Shown here one piece after another: positions 24,705 to 34,032 of a stretch of 64,000 bases of DNA. This stretch comes from DASVFB01 sp963766345 (GTDB lineage Bacteria; Actinomycetota; Thermoleophilia; Gaiellales; Gaiellaceae). Below the pieces are notes generated by a model that saw only the letters and a program-made list of their open reading frames with translations, was not told where the DNA came from and searched no databases. Numbering within the stretch: the stretch's first letter is position 1; every line of letters begins with the position of its first letter. Location: the NCBI GenBank assembly GCA_963766345.1, contig CAVXZL010000012.1, positions 1,178,001-1,242,000 on the forward strand, read 5' to 3'. The position numbers were made by a program, and so were the translations under genes.

Positions 24705-26320
24705 CCGAACGTGAAGGCGTACGCCGAGACGCCGGGCGTGAACCGCAGCTCGAGCAGCGCGTCGAGCGCACGCCGCGAGTCGACGAGCGTGTAGAGGCGG
24801 TCGCCGTTCACGCGGACGGTCCGCTGCTCGCGCCCGTCGAGCAGCACGTGCACCGTTCCCTTGCCGCCCAGGACGAGATACACCTTCGCCGCGTGGAATC
24901 GCAGGCGGAGCTTCGCGCCGTCGCCCGCGACCGCGCGCTCCTGCAGGACCGTCCACTGGCCGCCGAGCGCGAGGTCGTCCTGCGGCACGGTCGCGGGAAA
25001 GCGGTACGTGGCCGGGCGCCCCGGCTGCAGCGGGCCGCCGACGAACCGCTCCGCGCGTGCAGAGCCGATGTACGACTCCGGCGTGAGCTCGCCGCCCGGC
25101 GTCTCGTCGCTCACCCGCGTCCTCGTGCCGTGGTCGACGCCGAGCAGCTTCCGGATCAGCGTTTCCGTGCGGTCGTACTCACCCTCGCCGAAGTGCGCGT
25201 GCCGCACGTGGCCGCTCTTGTCGATCAGATACTCGGCGGGCCAGTACTGGTTCGAGTAGGCGTTCCAGATCTTGTAGTCGTTGTCCTGGACGACCGGGTA
25301 GCGGACGTCGAGGCGGCGAACCGCGCCGTCGACGTTCGACGGCACGTGCTCGAACGCGAACTCGGGCGTGTGCACGCCGACGATGACGAGACCGTCCTTG
25401 CGGTATTTCGCGTCCCAGGCCTCGAGCTGCGGCAGCGTGCGCAGGCAGTTGATGCACGAGTACGTCCAGAAGTCGACGAGCACGACTTTGCCGCGCAGCT
25501 TCCGCATCGTCAGCGGCGCGGTGTTGAACCAGCGGCCGCCGCCGGCCAACGGCGGCGCCGCACCGTAGTCGGGAAGCGTCGCGGCCGGCGTCTGCGCCGC
25601 TGCGAACTTGCTCTTCCCGTAGAGCTTGTCGCGCGCAAATGCCGTCCGCTCCGTGTGGTTCTGGAAGAAGTCCGTCCAGCCCGGCACCGACGTCTGGAGC
25701 TTCGTGTCGACGTTGAAGACGAGGGCCACAGCCGCCGCAGCGATCACGGCTCCGAGCGCCCTGCGCAGCGCGAGCGCGTGCGTTCGGAGCGGGGCGGCGA
25801 TGCGCTGTCCACCGACGGCGATGCCGAAGAGCACGACGCCCGCGCCGAGCGCATACGCGATCGCCAGCGCGACGGGGCGGAAGCCGAAGTTGACGCTCGC
25901 CGATTGCGCCGACACGTACGCGAGGATCGGTCCTCCGCAGGGGACGAACGCGAAGCCGAGCGCGCAGCCGAGCAGGAAGCCGCTGTCGACGTGCTTGCCG
26001 CTCCGGCGGCTGAAGCGCGCGAGCGCGCGCTCGATCCACTGCCCGATCTGCGGGACGAGCAGCGTCGCCGCGATGACGAAGAGCAACGCGATCGAGAGGT
26101 TGCGCAGCAGGTCCTGCGGCAGCCCGAGCTTGTCGAGCACGTAGGCGGCGAAGAGGATCGAGACGACGAACGTCGTCAGGAGGCCGGCCACGATGGCGTA
26201 TGGACGCCTCCGGTCGCCGCTCGCCCCGCCGGCGAGGACGATCGGGAGGACGGGCAGGACGCACGGCGAGATCGCCGTGATCACGCCCGCCAGGAACGCG
26301 ATCCCGAGCAAGACGAGCAT
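24701..26320 (-). CDS. dipZ: CcdA-like membrane domain fused to TlpA-like thioredoxin (DipZ type)
   Basis: 539 residues. Residues ~1-205 form a CcdA/DsbD-type membrane domain with the paired cysteine sites AISPCVLPVLP and AFVPCGGPIL. After a linker, a periplasm-side TlpA/AhpC-like domain has the redox site WTYSCINCLRTLP, followed by a C-terminal beta-sandwich as in mycobacterial DipZ. It should carry electrons from cytoplasmic thioredoxin outward to reduce disulfides, for example for cytochrome c maturation. Convergent with the nuclease-like gene, sharing stop-codon bases. Confidence 0.88.
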   Translation of the reverse strand: MLVLLGIAFLAGVITAISPCVLPVLPIVLAGGASGDRRRPYAIVAGLLTTFVVSILFAAYVLDKLGLPQDLLRNLSIALLFVIAATLLVPQIGQWIERALARFSRRSGKHVDSGFLLGCALGFAFVPCGGPILAYVSAQSASVNFGFRPVALAIAYALGAGVVLFGIAVGGQRIAAPLRTHALALRRALGAVIAAAAVALVFNVDTKLQTSVPGWTDFFQNHTERTAFARDKLYGKSKFAAAQTPAATLPDYGAAPPLAGGGRWFNTAPLTMRKLRGKVVLVDFWTYSCINCLRTLPQLEAWDAKYRKDGLVIVGVHTPEFAFEHVPSNVDGAVRRLDVRYPVVQDNDYKIWNAYSNQYWPAEYLIDKSGHVRHAHFGEGEYDRTETLIRKLLGVDHGTRTRVSDETPGGELTPESYIGSARAERFVGGPLQPGRPATYRFPATVPQDDLALGGQWTVLQERAVAGDGAKLRLRFHAAKVYLVLGGKGTVHVLLDGREQRTVRVNGDRLYTLVDSRRALDALLELRFTPGVSAYAFTFG

Positions 26321-26328
26321 CTAGTTGC

Positions 26329-28908
26329 TTAGACGGTCTCTGGCGGGTGCGCGGTTGTTACGTCTTCATTACCGTCCGCCGGCGTTTCGGCGCTCGCGCC
26401 GTTCGCGGCGGCGGCCGCGGCCTGTGAAGCCGGCTTGCGCCGGCGGCGCCTGCGCTTCTTCGGCGGCGCCTGAGGCGCCGCGCCGTCCTCCGGCGGTGAC
26501 TCCGCGCCCGCATCGGCGGCTGCCTGCCCGTCCTGCGGCTGAGCGGGGACGGCCTTCCGCTTGCGCTTGCGGCGCCGCTTGCGGCTCGGCTGGAGCTTCG
26601 GCTGCGGCAGGTTCTCCGCGAGCGCGCCGGCGATCTCGGCGATCGTCCCGAGCTTCTCGCGCGCGGCGTCGAGCAGCTGGTTCGCGCGGGGCGTGTACCC
26701 CTCCGCGGAGGCGAGCAGCGCGACCCCGACCTGGAGCGGCTGGTCCATCGCCGCGTTGACGAGGCGCGCGGCGTTCTCCTCGTGCCGGTGGCCGCGCGAG
26801 TTCGCGAGCGCGCCGAGCAGCCGCTTTGCCTCCGGAAACTCTGCGCTCGCCCGCCGGTCCTGTGCCTTGCGCGAGGCGCGCGCGAGCTTCCACGTCCAGC
26901 GCGCGAGGATCTGATCGGGCGCGTCGGCATGCCCGTCGGCGACCGCGCGCAGCAGCACGCGGATCCCCTGCAGGCGATCCTTGTCCCACGTCGGCGCCTG
27001 CGTGACGAGCGTGACGAGGTCGTCGAAGTCGGCGCGCTCGACGGGGGTCGACACGCGGTCCGAGAGCGCGATCATCCGCAGCCGCCGGTTCGGGTTCTCG
27101 GCCGCGCAGGTGGAAAGGAACTGCGCGAGCGCCGTCTTCGACGCGCCGCGCTCGGTGAATTTGCGCACGAGCTCCGTCCGGTCTTCGAAGCGCATGTTGC
27201 GACCGGCGATCGTCCCCCAGTAGCGCTGCTCGTCGTCGTCCAGGTACTTCGGGTCGATCCGTTGCCACTCGCGCTGGATCACGGCGAGGCGCCTGCGTAC
27301 GTCGGGCGTCACCGGCACGAGCCACGGCGCCGGCGTCAGGTAACGCTTCGCGCGGCGCTGGTGGCGGCGGCGCGGGGCGGGCGTGACGCGCGCGCCCTCG
27401 CGGTAGAAGTCGGAGTCGAGCAGCGAGTGCAGCGAGACGACGCGGTCGTTGTGCGTCGCCGACTTGTGGACGAAGTCGACCACGATGCCGGCCTCCTTGC
27501 GCGGGTGCAGACGCATGACGCGTCCGATGCGCTGCTGGTACACGCGCTTCGACGCGGTCGGCGCGAGGTGCATCACGACCGTGGCGCGCGGCGAGTTCCA
27601 GCCTTCGGCGAGCAGCATCGCGTTGATGAGCACGTTCACCTCGCCGCGCTCGTACGACGCGAGCGTCTCGGCGAGCTTCACGGGCGGCGTGCGTCCGCTG
27701 ACCGCTTCGGCCTTCAGGCCGGCGGCCCGGAACTCCTTCGCGAGGTTGTACGCGTGCTCGACGCCGGCCGCGTAGACGATGCCGGGGAGCGAGTCGAACC
27801 TGTCGCGGTAGAGCGACGCGGCGGCCTGGTTCAGCGCCTCGTGATCGAGGACCTTCGCCAGCTCTCCTTCGTCGAAGTCGCCGCCGACGATCGGCACGGA
27901 GTGGATGGCGGCGGCGGGCGGCACGCGGAGGTCGCGCAGCGGCGCTATGAGCCCACGCCGCGCCGCGTCGCCGAGCGGCAGGTCGTCCACCGATGCAGGG
28001 AAGACGTCAGACACCTGCTTCGCGATCAGCTGCTCGGTCGCCGTCATGCCGATGTAGACCGGCTCGGGGAAGGACCGGATCGCGGCGCTCGTCTTCTCGC
28101 CCAGCGCCGTGTGCGCCTCGTCGCAGATCACGAGCTGGTACGCGTCGTGCGAGAGCGAGCCGACATGGCGCGCGAACCAGGCGTACGTCTGGATCGTGAG
28201 CGGGTTGCCGCGAATCGGCTCCTGTCCTTCGGTGATCGCGGGTGTGATGCGGTCGCCGTAGCCCTCCGCCTTCAGCTCGCGGTCGAACTGCGTGACGAGC
28301 AGGCGGCGGTGCGTGAGGATGAGCACGCCGAGCGAGCGTGCCGCCTCGACGAAGCCGGCGGCCGCGATCGTCTTGCCGGAGGCGGTCGGGTGGCGGAAGC
28401 GGTAGCGGCGTTTGGCACCCGGGTCTTGCTCCGGCGTGAGCTCCGCCTCGGGCTCGTCGTCCTCCGGCCCCTCGAGCTCGAAGTCCTCCTCCTCTTCCTC
28501 CTCGACCTCGACGACGGCGCCGTTGCCGTTCCCGTTCAGCTCGGCCGGTTGCTGGTTCGCGGCGATCAGCTCGGTCAGCATTCCCGCGAGCGCGTCCACC
28601 TGGTGGCGGCGCAGCTCCGTGCCCGACGCGAGCCGGGGCGGCTTGTCGGAGAGGATGCGCTCGAGGCCGAGCATGAGGCCGTAGCGCACCTTCCACTTCG
28701 GCGTCGGAACGCGTTCGCCGGCATCCATCTCCGCGATCGCGTCGTCGAGCGCGCGGCGGCGGGCGGTTCCCTCGGCAAGGACGCGCTCAGGGTCTTCGCC
28801 GGGGTGGAGGAACGGCTCGCCCGCCCATTTCTCCGCGCGTCCGATGTGTTCGGCTACGTCAGCCGGAACGGACGGTTCGACGATGAGATCTTCGATGGCT
28901 TCCTGCAT
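26329..28908 (-). CDS. DEAD/DEAH-box helicase with low-complexity termini
   Basis: 859 residues. Walker A PTASGKTIAAA (~175), DEAH motif VICDEAHTALG, IGMTATEQL and the second RecA-like lobe with LINAMLLAEGWNSPRATVV and QQRIGRVMRLHPRK make an SF2 helicase of the type III restriction/ResIII kind. An acidic run (EVEEEEEEDFELEG) precedes the Walker box. The C-terminus is Lys/Arg and Ala/Pro-rich (KRRRKRKRKAV, KKRRRRRRKP), likely nucleic-acid binding. No methylase or nuclease partner is adjacent, so a restriction role is unlikely. Confidence 0.85.
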   Translation of the reverse strand: MQEAIEDLIVEPSVPADVAEHIGRAEKWAGEPFLHPGEDPERVLAEGTARRRALDDAIAEMDAGERVPTPKWKVRYGLMLGLERILSDKPPRLASGTELRRHQVDALAGMLTELIAANQQPAELNGNGNGAVVEVEEEEEEDFELEGPEDDEPEAELTPEQDPGAKRRYRFRHPTASGKTIAAAGFVEAARSLGVLILTHRRLLVTQFDRELKAEGYGDRITPAITEGQEPIRGNPLTIQTYAWFARHVGSLSHDAYQLVICDEAHTALGEKTSAAIRSFPEPVYIGMTATEQLIAKQVSDVFPASVDDLPLGDAARRGLIAPLRDLRVPPAAAIHSVPIVGGDFDEGELAKVLDHEALNQAAASLYRDRFDSLPGIVYAAGVEHAYNLAKEFRAAGLKAEAVSGRTPPVKLAETLASYERGEVNVLINAMLLAEGWNSPRATVVMHLAPTASKRVYQQRIGRVMRLHPRKEAGIVVDFVHKSATHNDRVVSLHSLLDSDFYREGARVTPAPRRRHQRRAKRYLTPAPWLVPVTPDVRRRLAVIQREWQRIDPKYLDDDEQRYWGTIAGRNMRFEDRTELVRKFTERGASKTALAQFLSTCAAENPNRRLRMIALSDRVSTPVERADFDDLVTLVTQAPTWDKDRLQGIRVLLRAVADGHADAPDQILARWTWKLARASRKAQDRRASAEFPEAKRLLGALANSRGHRHEENAARLVNAAMDQPLQVGVALLASAEGYTPRANQLLDAAREKLGTIAEIAGALAENLPQPKLQPSRKRRRKRKRKAVPAQPQDGQAAADAGAESPPEDGAAPQAPPKKRRRRRRKPASQAAAAAANGASAETPADGNEDVTTAHPPETV

Positions 28909-28987
28909 GTGGGCAGCGCACTGGCCGCTACTGCCTTCCTCACAAAGGGGCGCTCGTCAGAAGTCGAGCGGCTTCTTGGAGCATAGC

Positions 28988-30883
28988 CTACCCTGCTGCC
29001 GTCGCGGTGAGAGCGATGCTCTCGTCCCGCAAATACGGCGTCACACCGCCGAGGAAGAAGGGCCAGCCCGCGCCGAGGATCAGGCAGGCGTCGACGTCGG
29101 CGGCGTCGGCAACGACGCCCTCGTCGAGCAGGTGGCCGATCTCGTCGGCCATCGCCTCGAGGACGTCGCGCGTGATCTCGTCGACGGTCCGCGGCCGCTG
29201 CTCGACGACGACGATCTCGTCGTTGCCCTCGGCGTAGCCCGCGAGCGTCGGCGAGAGCGGGAAGCGCTCGGGATACGCCTCGTGCAGCGTCACGAGCACG
29301 TGGTTCGCGACGCGCGGCCCGACCATCGCGAGCAGCACGGACGGCGCCATGGGGAGGCCGATCTTCAGGATCGCCTCGTCGGTCTCCTCGACGGTGTTGC
29401 CGTGCTCCAGCGCGTCCATCAGCACCGACGTCATGCGGGTGAGGACGCGGTTGACGACGAAGCCCGGCGCGTCGCCGACGACGACCGCGCGCTTGCGCAA
29501 CCGCTTCGTGAGATCCCACGCCGTCGCGAGCGTCTCGTCGGTCGTCGTCTCCGTGCGCACGAGCTCGACGAGCGGCATCACCGCGACGGGGTTGAAGAAA
29601 TGCAGGCCGACGTCCGCGCCCATCTCGGCGACGGAGAGCGACGACGTGTTCGTGGCGAGGATGCAATCGGGGCCGACGACCTCGCGCAGCTCGGCGAAGA
29701 CCTGTTGCTTGATCGACATCTCCTCGAAGACGGCCTCGAGGACGAGGTCGCAGCCGGCGAAGTCGGCGACGTCGGTCGTACCGCTGACCGGGCACCAGCG
29801 GTCGCCGAGCTCCTCCTTGATCGACGCGACGGCACGGTCGACGGTGTCCCGGTCGAGGTCGCGGATCACGAGCGGCACGCCGAGCCGCTTCAGGAACAGC
29901 GTCGCGAGCTGCGTCGCCATGAGGCCCGCGCCGACGATGCCGATCTTCTCGAGCCTGCGCGGCGGGACGTCCGGAATGCCGACGCCCTTCTTGACGCGGC
30001 GCTCGACGACGTCGAATGCATAGAGCGACCGTCGCGCCTGCGGCGAGAGCATCAGGTCGGCGATCGCGCTCGCCTCGGCCTGGAGGCCGTCCTCCAGCAT
30101 GCCGCCGCCGGTCGCGAGCTCGATCAGGTCGAGCGCGGCGTACGGCGCTCGCGTGGCGCCGTGCACGGCGTCGTCGACCTGCGAGCGCGCGCGGCGGAAC
30201 ATCGTCTCGACGTCGCCGTGATCGGGGTCGCTGCGTTCGAGCGGCGACTCGACGAGCTCGAAGGCGAACGCGATCGACTCGTCGAGGAACTCGACGGGCT
30301 CGAGCAACCTGTCCGCAAAGCCGAGCTCGAACGCCTTGCGCGCGTCGAGCAGCTTGTTCTGGCGCAGCGGGTTCGTGACGATGACGCGGATCGCGCTCTC
30401 CGCGCCCACGAGCCGCGGGATCAGCTGTGTGCCGCCCCAGCCGGGGAGGATCCCGAGGAAGACCTCCGGGCAGCCGAAGTGGCGCACCGCAGTCGAGATC
30501 GTGCGTGCCGAGCAGTGCAACGCGATCTCGAGCCCGCCGCCGAGGCACACGCCGTTGATCGCCGCGACGGTCGGGAACGGCAGCGCGCGGATGCGGCCGA
30601 ACAGCTCGTGGCCGACGCGCGAGCCGGCGACGGCCTCCTCGCGCGTGCGCAGCTTCGGAAACTCCTCGATGTCGGCGCCGGCCGCGAAGATGTACGGCTT
30701 GCCGGTGAGCACCATCGCGATCCAGTCGCCCCGCTCGAGCTCCTCGACGACGCCGACCGCGGACTCGAAGGCGCTGCGGCCGAGCACGGTCGGCTTCGTG
30801 TGATCCGCGTTGTTGTCCATCGTCACGAGCGCAAGCGGCCCGAGACGCGTGTCGACGCGGTTGAGCTTGAACTCGGTGTTCAC
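28988..30883 (-). CDS. Fatty-acid oxidation complex alpha subunit: enoyl-CoA hydratase/3-hydroxyacyl-CoA dehydrogenase
   Basis: 631 residues. An N-terminal crotonase domain has AAGADIEEF and NGVCLGGGLEIAL with PEVFLGILPGWGGTQ. A central NAD-binding domain has KIGIVGAGLMA, ATNTSSLSV and HFFNPVAVMPLVE, followed by the C-terminal dehydrogenase helices. It hydrates enoyl-CoA and oxidises 3-hydroxyacyl-CoA in beta-oxidation. GTG 30883 overlaps the thiolase stop (GTGA), so this pair should form one alpha/beta complex, like FadB/FadA. Confidence 0.93.
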   Translation of the reverse strand: MNTEFKLNRVDTRLGPLALVTMDNNADHTKPTVLGRSAFESAVGVVEELERGDWIAMVLTGKPYIFAAGADIEEFPKLRTREEAVAGSRVGHELFGRIRALPFPTVAAINGVCLGGGLEIALHCSARTISTAVRHFGCPEVFLGILPGWGGTQLIPRLVGAESAIRVIVTNPLRQNKLLDARKAFELGFADRLLEPVEFLDESIAFAFELVESPLERSDPDHGDVETMFRRARSQVDDAVHGATRAPYAALDLIELATGGGMLEDGLQAEASAIADLMLSPQARRSLYAFDVVERRVKKGVGIPDVPPRRLEKIGIVGAGLMATQLATLFLKRLGVPLVIRDLDRDTVDRAVASIKEELGDRWCPVSGTTDVADFAGCDLVLEAVFEEMSIKQQVFAELREVVGPDCILATNTSSLSVAEMGADVGLHFFNPVAVMPLVELVRTETTTDETLATAWDLTKRLRKRAVVVGDAPGFVVNRVLTRMTSVLMDALEHGNTVEETDEAILKIGLPMAPSVLLAMVGPRVANHVLVTLHEAYPERFPLSPTLAGYAEGNDEIVVVEQRPRTVDEITRDVLEAMADEIGHLLDEGVVADAADVDACLILGAGWPFFLGGVTPYLRDESIALTATAAG

Positions 30884-32058
30884 TGCAGGTTCTCCCAGAG
30901 GACGGCTGCACCCATGCCCATGCCGATGCACAACGCCGTGAGCCCGTAGCGACCCTTGCGCTCGCGCAGCCCGTAGGCGAGCTGTGCGACGAGGCGTACT
31001 CCGGTGGCCGCGAGCGGATGCCCGCACGCGATCGCGCCGCCGTACGGGTTCAGGCGCTCGTCGTCGGGCGAGACGCCCACTCCGTCGCACCACGTGAGCA
31101 CCTGGATCGCGAACGGCTCGTTCAGCTCGAAGAGGTCGACGTCGTCGAGCGTCAGTCCCGCGTGCTCGAGCACGCGCTTCGTCGCCGGAACCGGCCCGAG
31201 CCCCATGAGGTGCGGCTCGACGCCGGCGTAGGCGAAGCCGACAAGCCGCAGCTTCGGCGTCAGGCCGAGCGCTTCGGCGGCGTCCGCCGACGCCAGCAGC
31301 GCGGCGGTCGCGCCGTCGGTGAGCCCCGCTGAGTTCCCGGCCGTGACGCGGCCGCCGGGACGGAAGGGCGTGCGCAGCGTGGCCAGGGACTCGAGAGACG
31401 TCTCCGGGCGCAGGAACTCGTCCCTGTCCGCAACGCGCCAGCCGATGTCTGTGTACACCGCCATCGGGACGACGGTGTCGGCCATGACGCCGTTGTCCCA
31501 GGCGGCCGTCGCGCGGCGCTGGGACTCGACGGCGAAGCGGTCCGCGTCCTCCTTCGTGAGCTGCGGGAACGCGTCGTGGAGGTTCTCGGCCGTCGCGCCC
31601 ATGGTCACCGCGGACGTGTCCACGAGGCGCTCGGCGACGAAGCGCGGGTTGAAGTCGACGTCGTCGCCCATCGGATGGTGGCCCATGTGCTCGATGCCGC
31701 CGGCGACGACGACGTCGCAGGCTCCGAGCGCGATCTCGCCGGCGCCGGCGGTCACCGCCGTGAGGGCGCCCGCGCACATCCGGTCGACTGCGAAGCCGGG
31801 AACGCTGTGCGGGATCCCGGCGAGCAGCGCCACGTCGCGGCCGAGCGTCAGCCCTTGGTCGCCGACCTGCGCGGTCGCGGCGAGGATGACGTCGCCGATG
31901 CGCTCGGGATCGAGTTGCGGGTTCCGGCGGAGAAGCTCGCGCACGACCTTGACGCCCATGTCGTCGGCGCGCGTCCGCCAGAAGACGCCCTTCTCGCCCG
32001 CGCGGCCGAAAGCCGTGCGCACACCGTCGACGAAGACGACCTCGCGACCGGGACCCAT
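30880..32058 (-). CDS. Acetyl-CoA acyltransferase (thiolase)
   Basis: 392 residues. Acyl-accepting Cys in DRMCAGALTAV, NSAGLTDGAAA-like region, ELNEPFAIQ, and the C-terminal GGAIACGHPLAATG with LCIGMGMG, the full thiolase set. It cleaves 3-ketoacyl-CoA to acetyl-CoA and shortened acyl-CoA. ATG 32058 is preceded on the minus strand by TAGGCT at 7 nt, placed inside the end of the upstream methyltransferase gene. Co-transcribed with the following beta-oxidation gene. Confidence 0.93.
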   Translation of the reverse strand: MGPGREVVFVDGVRTAFGRAGEKGVFWRTRADDMGVKVVRELLRRNPQLDPERIGDVILAATAQVGDQGLTLGRDVALLAGIPHSVPGFAVDRMCAGALTAVTAGAGEIALGACDVVVAGGIEHMGHHPMGDDVDFNPRFVAERLVDTSAVTMGATAENLHDAFPQLTKEDADRFAVESQRRATAAWDNGVMADTVVPMAVYTDIGWRVADRDEFLRPETSLESLATLRTPFRPGGRVTAGNSAGLTDGATAALLASADAAEALGLTPKLRLVGFAYAGVEPHLMGLGPVPATKRVLEHAGLTLDDVDLFELNEPFAIQVLTWCDGVGVSPDDERLNPYGGAIACGHPLAATGVRLVAQLAYGLRERKGRYGLTALCIGMGMGAAVLWENLQ

Positions 32059-32068
32059 GATTGCCAGC

Positions 32069-32677
32069 CTACGCGGCTGCGGCGTGCTCGTCGATTTCGG
32101 CGCGCAGCTCGGGGAGGTGCTGGCAGTCGGCCTCGTGCACCTCGCCGCGGTACTGCACGAGCGCGAACCCCGGCATGGCGAGCTTGCCGGCCTCGCAGAT
32201 GTTGAGCAGTTGCCGCAGCGGCCCGAGGCCGTCGCCCGGCGCGTAGATCGCGTCCGCGGGCTCAGCGTCGTACGCGTCGTCGCGCTCGGTTTCCGGGAGG
32301 TACGGCAGGTTTGCGACGACGACCAGCACGGGCTCGGGCACGGGGTCGAGCAGGTTCCCCTCGAGCACGTGCACGCGATCCGCGACGCCGTGACGCGCGG
32401 CGTTCTCGCGCGCGATCTCGACGGCGGCGGGATTGATGTCCGTCGCGAAGACCTCCACTTGCGGCGCTGCGAGCGCGATCGTTACGCCGATCACGCCGGC
32501 TCCGGTTCCGACGTCGGCGACTCGCACCGCGCGGCCGTCGATGCGCGCGAGCGCCGCGTCGACGAGGGCTTCCGTCGTCGCGCGCGGTGTGAAGACACGG
32601 CCGGGCGCGGTGAGAAAGTCGAGCCCGTGGAAGGTCGTCTCGGCGAGAATCGGGTCGTGGCGGATTGGGATGCTCAT
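32069..32677 (-). CDS. HemK/PrmC-like SAM-dependent methyltransferase
   Basis: 202 residues. VADVGTGAGVIGVTIAL is the SAM-binding loop, FATDINPAAVEIAREN the second motif, and VVANLPYLPE the N-[P]-P-Y motif of HemK-type N5-glutamine or adenine-N6 methyltransferases, here NLPY rather than NPPY. It is shorter than PrmC, lacking the N-terminal helical release-factor-binding domain, so a different protein substrate is possible. The ATG start (MSIPIRHDP) lies inside the divergent gene's first codons. Confidence 0.78.
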   Translation of the reverse strand: MSIPIRHDPILAETTFHGLDFLTAPGRVFTPRATTEALVDAALARIDGRAVRVADVGTGAGVIGVTIALAAPQVEVFATDINPAAVEIARENAARHGVADRVHVLEGNLLDPVPEPVLVVVANLPYLPETERDDAYDAEPADAIYAPGDGLGPLRQLLNICEAGKLAMPGFALVQYRGEVHEADCQHLPELRAEIDEHAAAA

Positions 32678-33316
32678 TTCCGGCGCGAGGCGGAACGGTA
32701 CAGCGACGGTAGAGATCGTCTGCCCGATGCCGCGGATGCCGACACACGGCAGCGCCAGCTGACGCGGATGGGCAACGCCGCGGCGGGCGCCGGGCTCTCG
32801 CTGCTCATGCAGGGCAATACCGCAGACGCGCGCGAATGGTTCGATCGCGCGTGCGCGCGCTACCGGGAGAGTTGGGCCGACGCGCCGCCGGGGAGCTGGG
32901 GCCGACCGATCGCGATCCTCAAGGCGCGCATCCTCGGCGGCGACTGGCCCGGCGCCGAGCTCGACGCCCACTGGACGCTCGAACAGGGCGCGGACGACGC
33001 CGGGACGCCGATCGGCCGCTACGCCGCCGCGCTCGCCCACGCCGTGCTGCGCGAGTGGGACGAGTTGCGCATCCACGCCGACGCGCTGCGACAGGACGAG
33101 AGCTTCCCAACTGAGGTCGGCGACGCGCTCGCTGCGCTGGCGTCACCCGATCCGATCGCCTACACCGAGGCAGTCGAGTCGGTGCTCGAGTCGTTCGAGA
33201 CGCGGGACGCCTATCTCGAGGATCTTCCCGCAGCGGACACGGTGCTCATGCTGCAAGGGCTGGCCGAGCGGCGCGGCATCGCACCCGCCGAGCCCGAGTC
33301 GACGCTCCTGCCCTAG
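32657..33316 (+). CDS. Helical (TPR-like) protein of unknown function
   Basis: 219 residues starting MADWDAHFRREAERY; helical repeats such as AAGAGLSLLMQGNTADAREWFDRACARY and PIGRYAAALAHAVLREWDELRIHADAL look TPR-like. No catalytic motif. GTG 32657 was chosen by the natural N-terminus; GAGAAT lies 6 nt upstream. The start region overlaps the divergent methyltransferase gene by 21 bp. Confidence 0.7.
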   Translation: MADWDAHFRREAERYSDGRDRLPDAADADTRQRQLTRMGNAAAGAGLSLLMQGNTADAREWFDRACARYRESWADAPPGSWGRPIAILKARILGGDWPGAELDAHWTLEQGADDAGTPIGRYAAALAHAVLREWDELRIHADALRQDESFPTEVGDALAALASPDPIAYTEAVESVLESFETRDAYLEDLPAADTVLMLQGLAERRGIAPAEPESTLLP

Positions 33317-33320
33317 GCTG

Positions 33321-33464
33321 CTACGTCTTCTCGTCGTCGGCGTCCATCTGCTCCGACGACACGAGGTTCACCGGGCGGTCCTCCTCACGGAAGAGGCGGA
33401 TCGCTCCGAAGACGCAGAGGATCGCGACGATGATCCCGAGGACGATGAAGATGGTGAGCCACAT
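33321..33464 (-). CDS. 47-residue single-span membrane protein
   Basis: ATG 33464 directly follows the stop codon of the ArsR-like regulator gene with no gap. The N-terminus (MWLTIFIVLGIIVAILCVFGA) is a clear membrane helix, and the rest is charged (IRLFREEDRPVNLVSSEQMDADDEKT). Overall it resembles a small anchored protein with a cytoplasmic tail. The tight placement suggests translational coupling to the regulator. Function unknown. Confidence 0.7.
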   Translation of the reverse strand: MWLTIFIVLGIIVAILCVFGAIRLFREEDRPVNLVSSEQMDADDEKT

Positions 33465-33974
33465 CTATTCGGTCGAGGACGGTGGGTGGAAGAAGGTCGT
33501 GAAGATGAACGTATCCTCGGTCTCGTCCTCGGCCTCGTCAAGCTTCGCGTTGAACTCGTGCAGCAGCTCGCGCGCCTTCTCGAGCGGTAACCGGACGGTC
33601 ACCTGCGCGCCGCGGAAGCGTCCCTGTTCGGCGAACTTCGCGAAGCTCCGCTGCACCTCGTCGAGCATCGCGGCATGGAGGTCGCCCGACAGGCCGGCGG
33701 ACGTCAGCTCCGGCGCGACGCGGATCGCCTTCGCGGCCGAGCGGTAGGGCTTCTCGCGCCGCTGGCCCCCGTCGGCCAGCTCGATGAGCCCGGCCTTCTG
33801 CAGCATGCGCACGTGGAAGTGCAGGTGCCCCGGGTCGACGCCCAGCCTCTGCGCGAGCTCGCGGTTCGTCAGCGACTCCGTGTTCGCACCCAACTCCTCG
33901 AGGACCCGGAGGCGGAGCGGGTGGCCGAGCGCCTTCAGCTGCTCGGGGCGATCGATCGTCAGCGTGTCGAGCAT
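33465..33974 (-). CDS. ArsR-like winged-helix transcriptional regulator
   Basis: 169 residues. The N-terminal winged helix (LKALGHPLRLRVLEELG, LTNRELAQRLGVDPGHLHFHVRMLQKAGLIEL) is of the ArsR/HTH_20 type. The C-terminal ~90 residues are helical (LHAAMLDEVQRSFAKFAEQG) and hold a possible sensor domain; no Cys-rich metal site is seen. ATG 33974 is preceded by TAGATA at 7 nt in a locally AT-rich patch. Target genes unknown; the downstream membrane peptide is the closest. Confidence 0.82.
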   Translation of the reverse strand: MLDTLTIDRPEQLKALGHPLRLRVLEELGANTESLTNRELAQRLGVDPGHLHFHVRMLQKAGLIELADGGQRREKPYRSAAKAIRVAPELTSAGLSGDLHAAMLDEVQRSFAKFAEQGRFRGAQVTVRLPLEKARELLHEFNAKLDEAEDETEDTFIFTTFFHPPSSTE

Positions 33975-34032
33975 TTCTCTATATCTAACAGGTCGCTTCG
34001 GAAGATGGTAGATGCCACTGCGGACAGTGTCG

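Noticed and set aside
26329..28908. Type III restriction system
   Set aside because: Only the helicase is present; no methyltransferase or nuclease domain lies nearby.
28844..30949. 701-codon open frame on the plus strand opposite the helicase and beta-oxidation genes
   Set aside because: Its translation is Arg/Ala-rich without domains and is the antisense of clearly conserved proteins. Long antisense frames are expected at this GC content.
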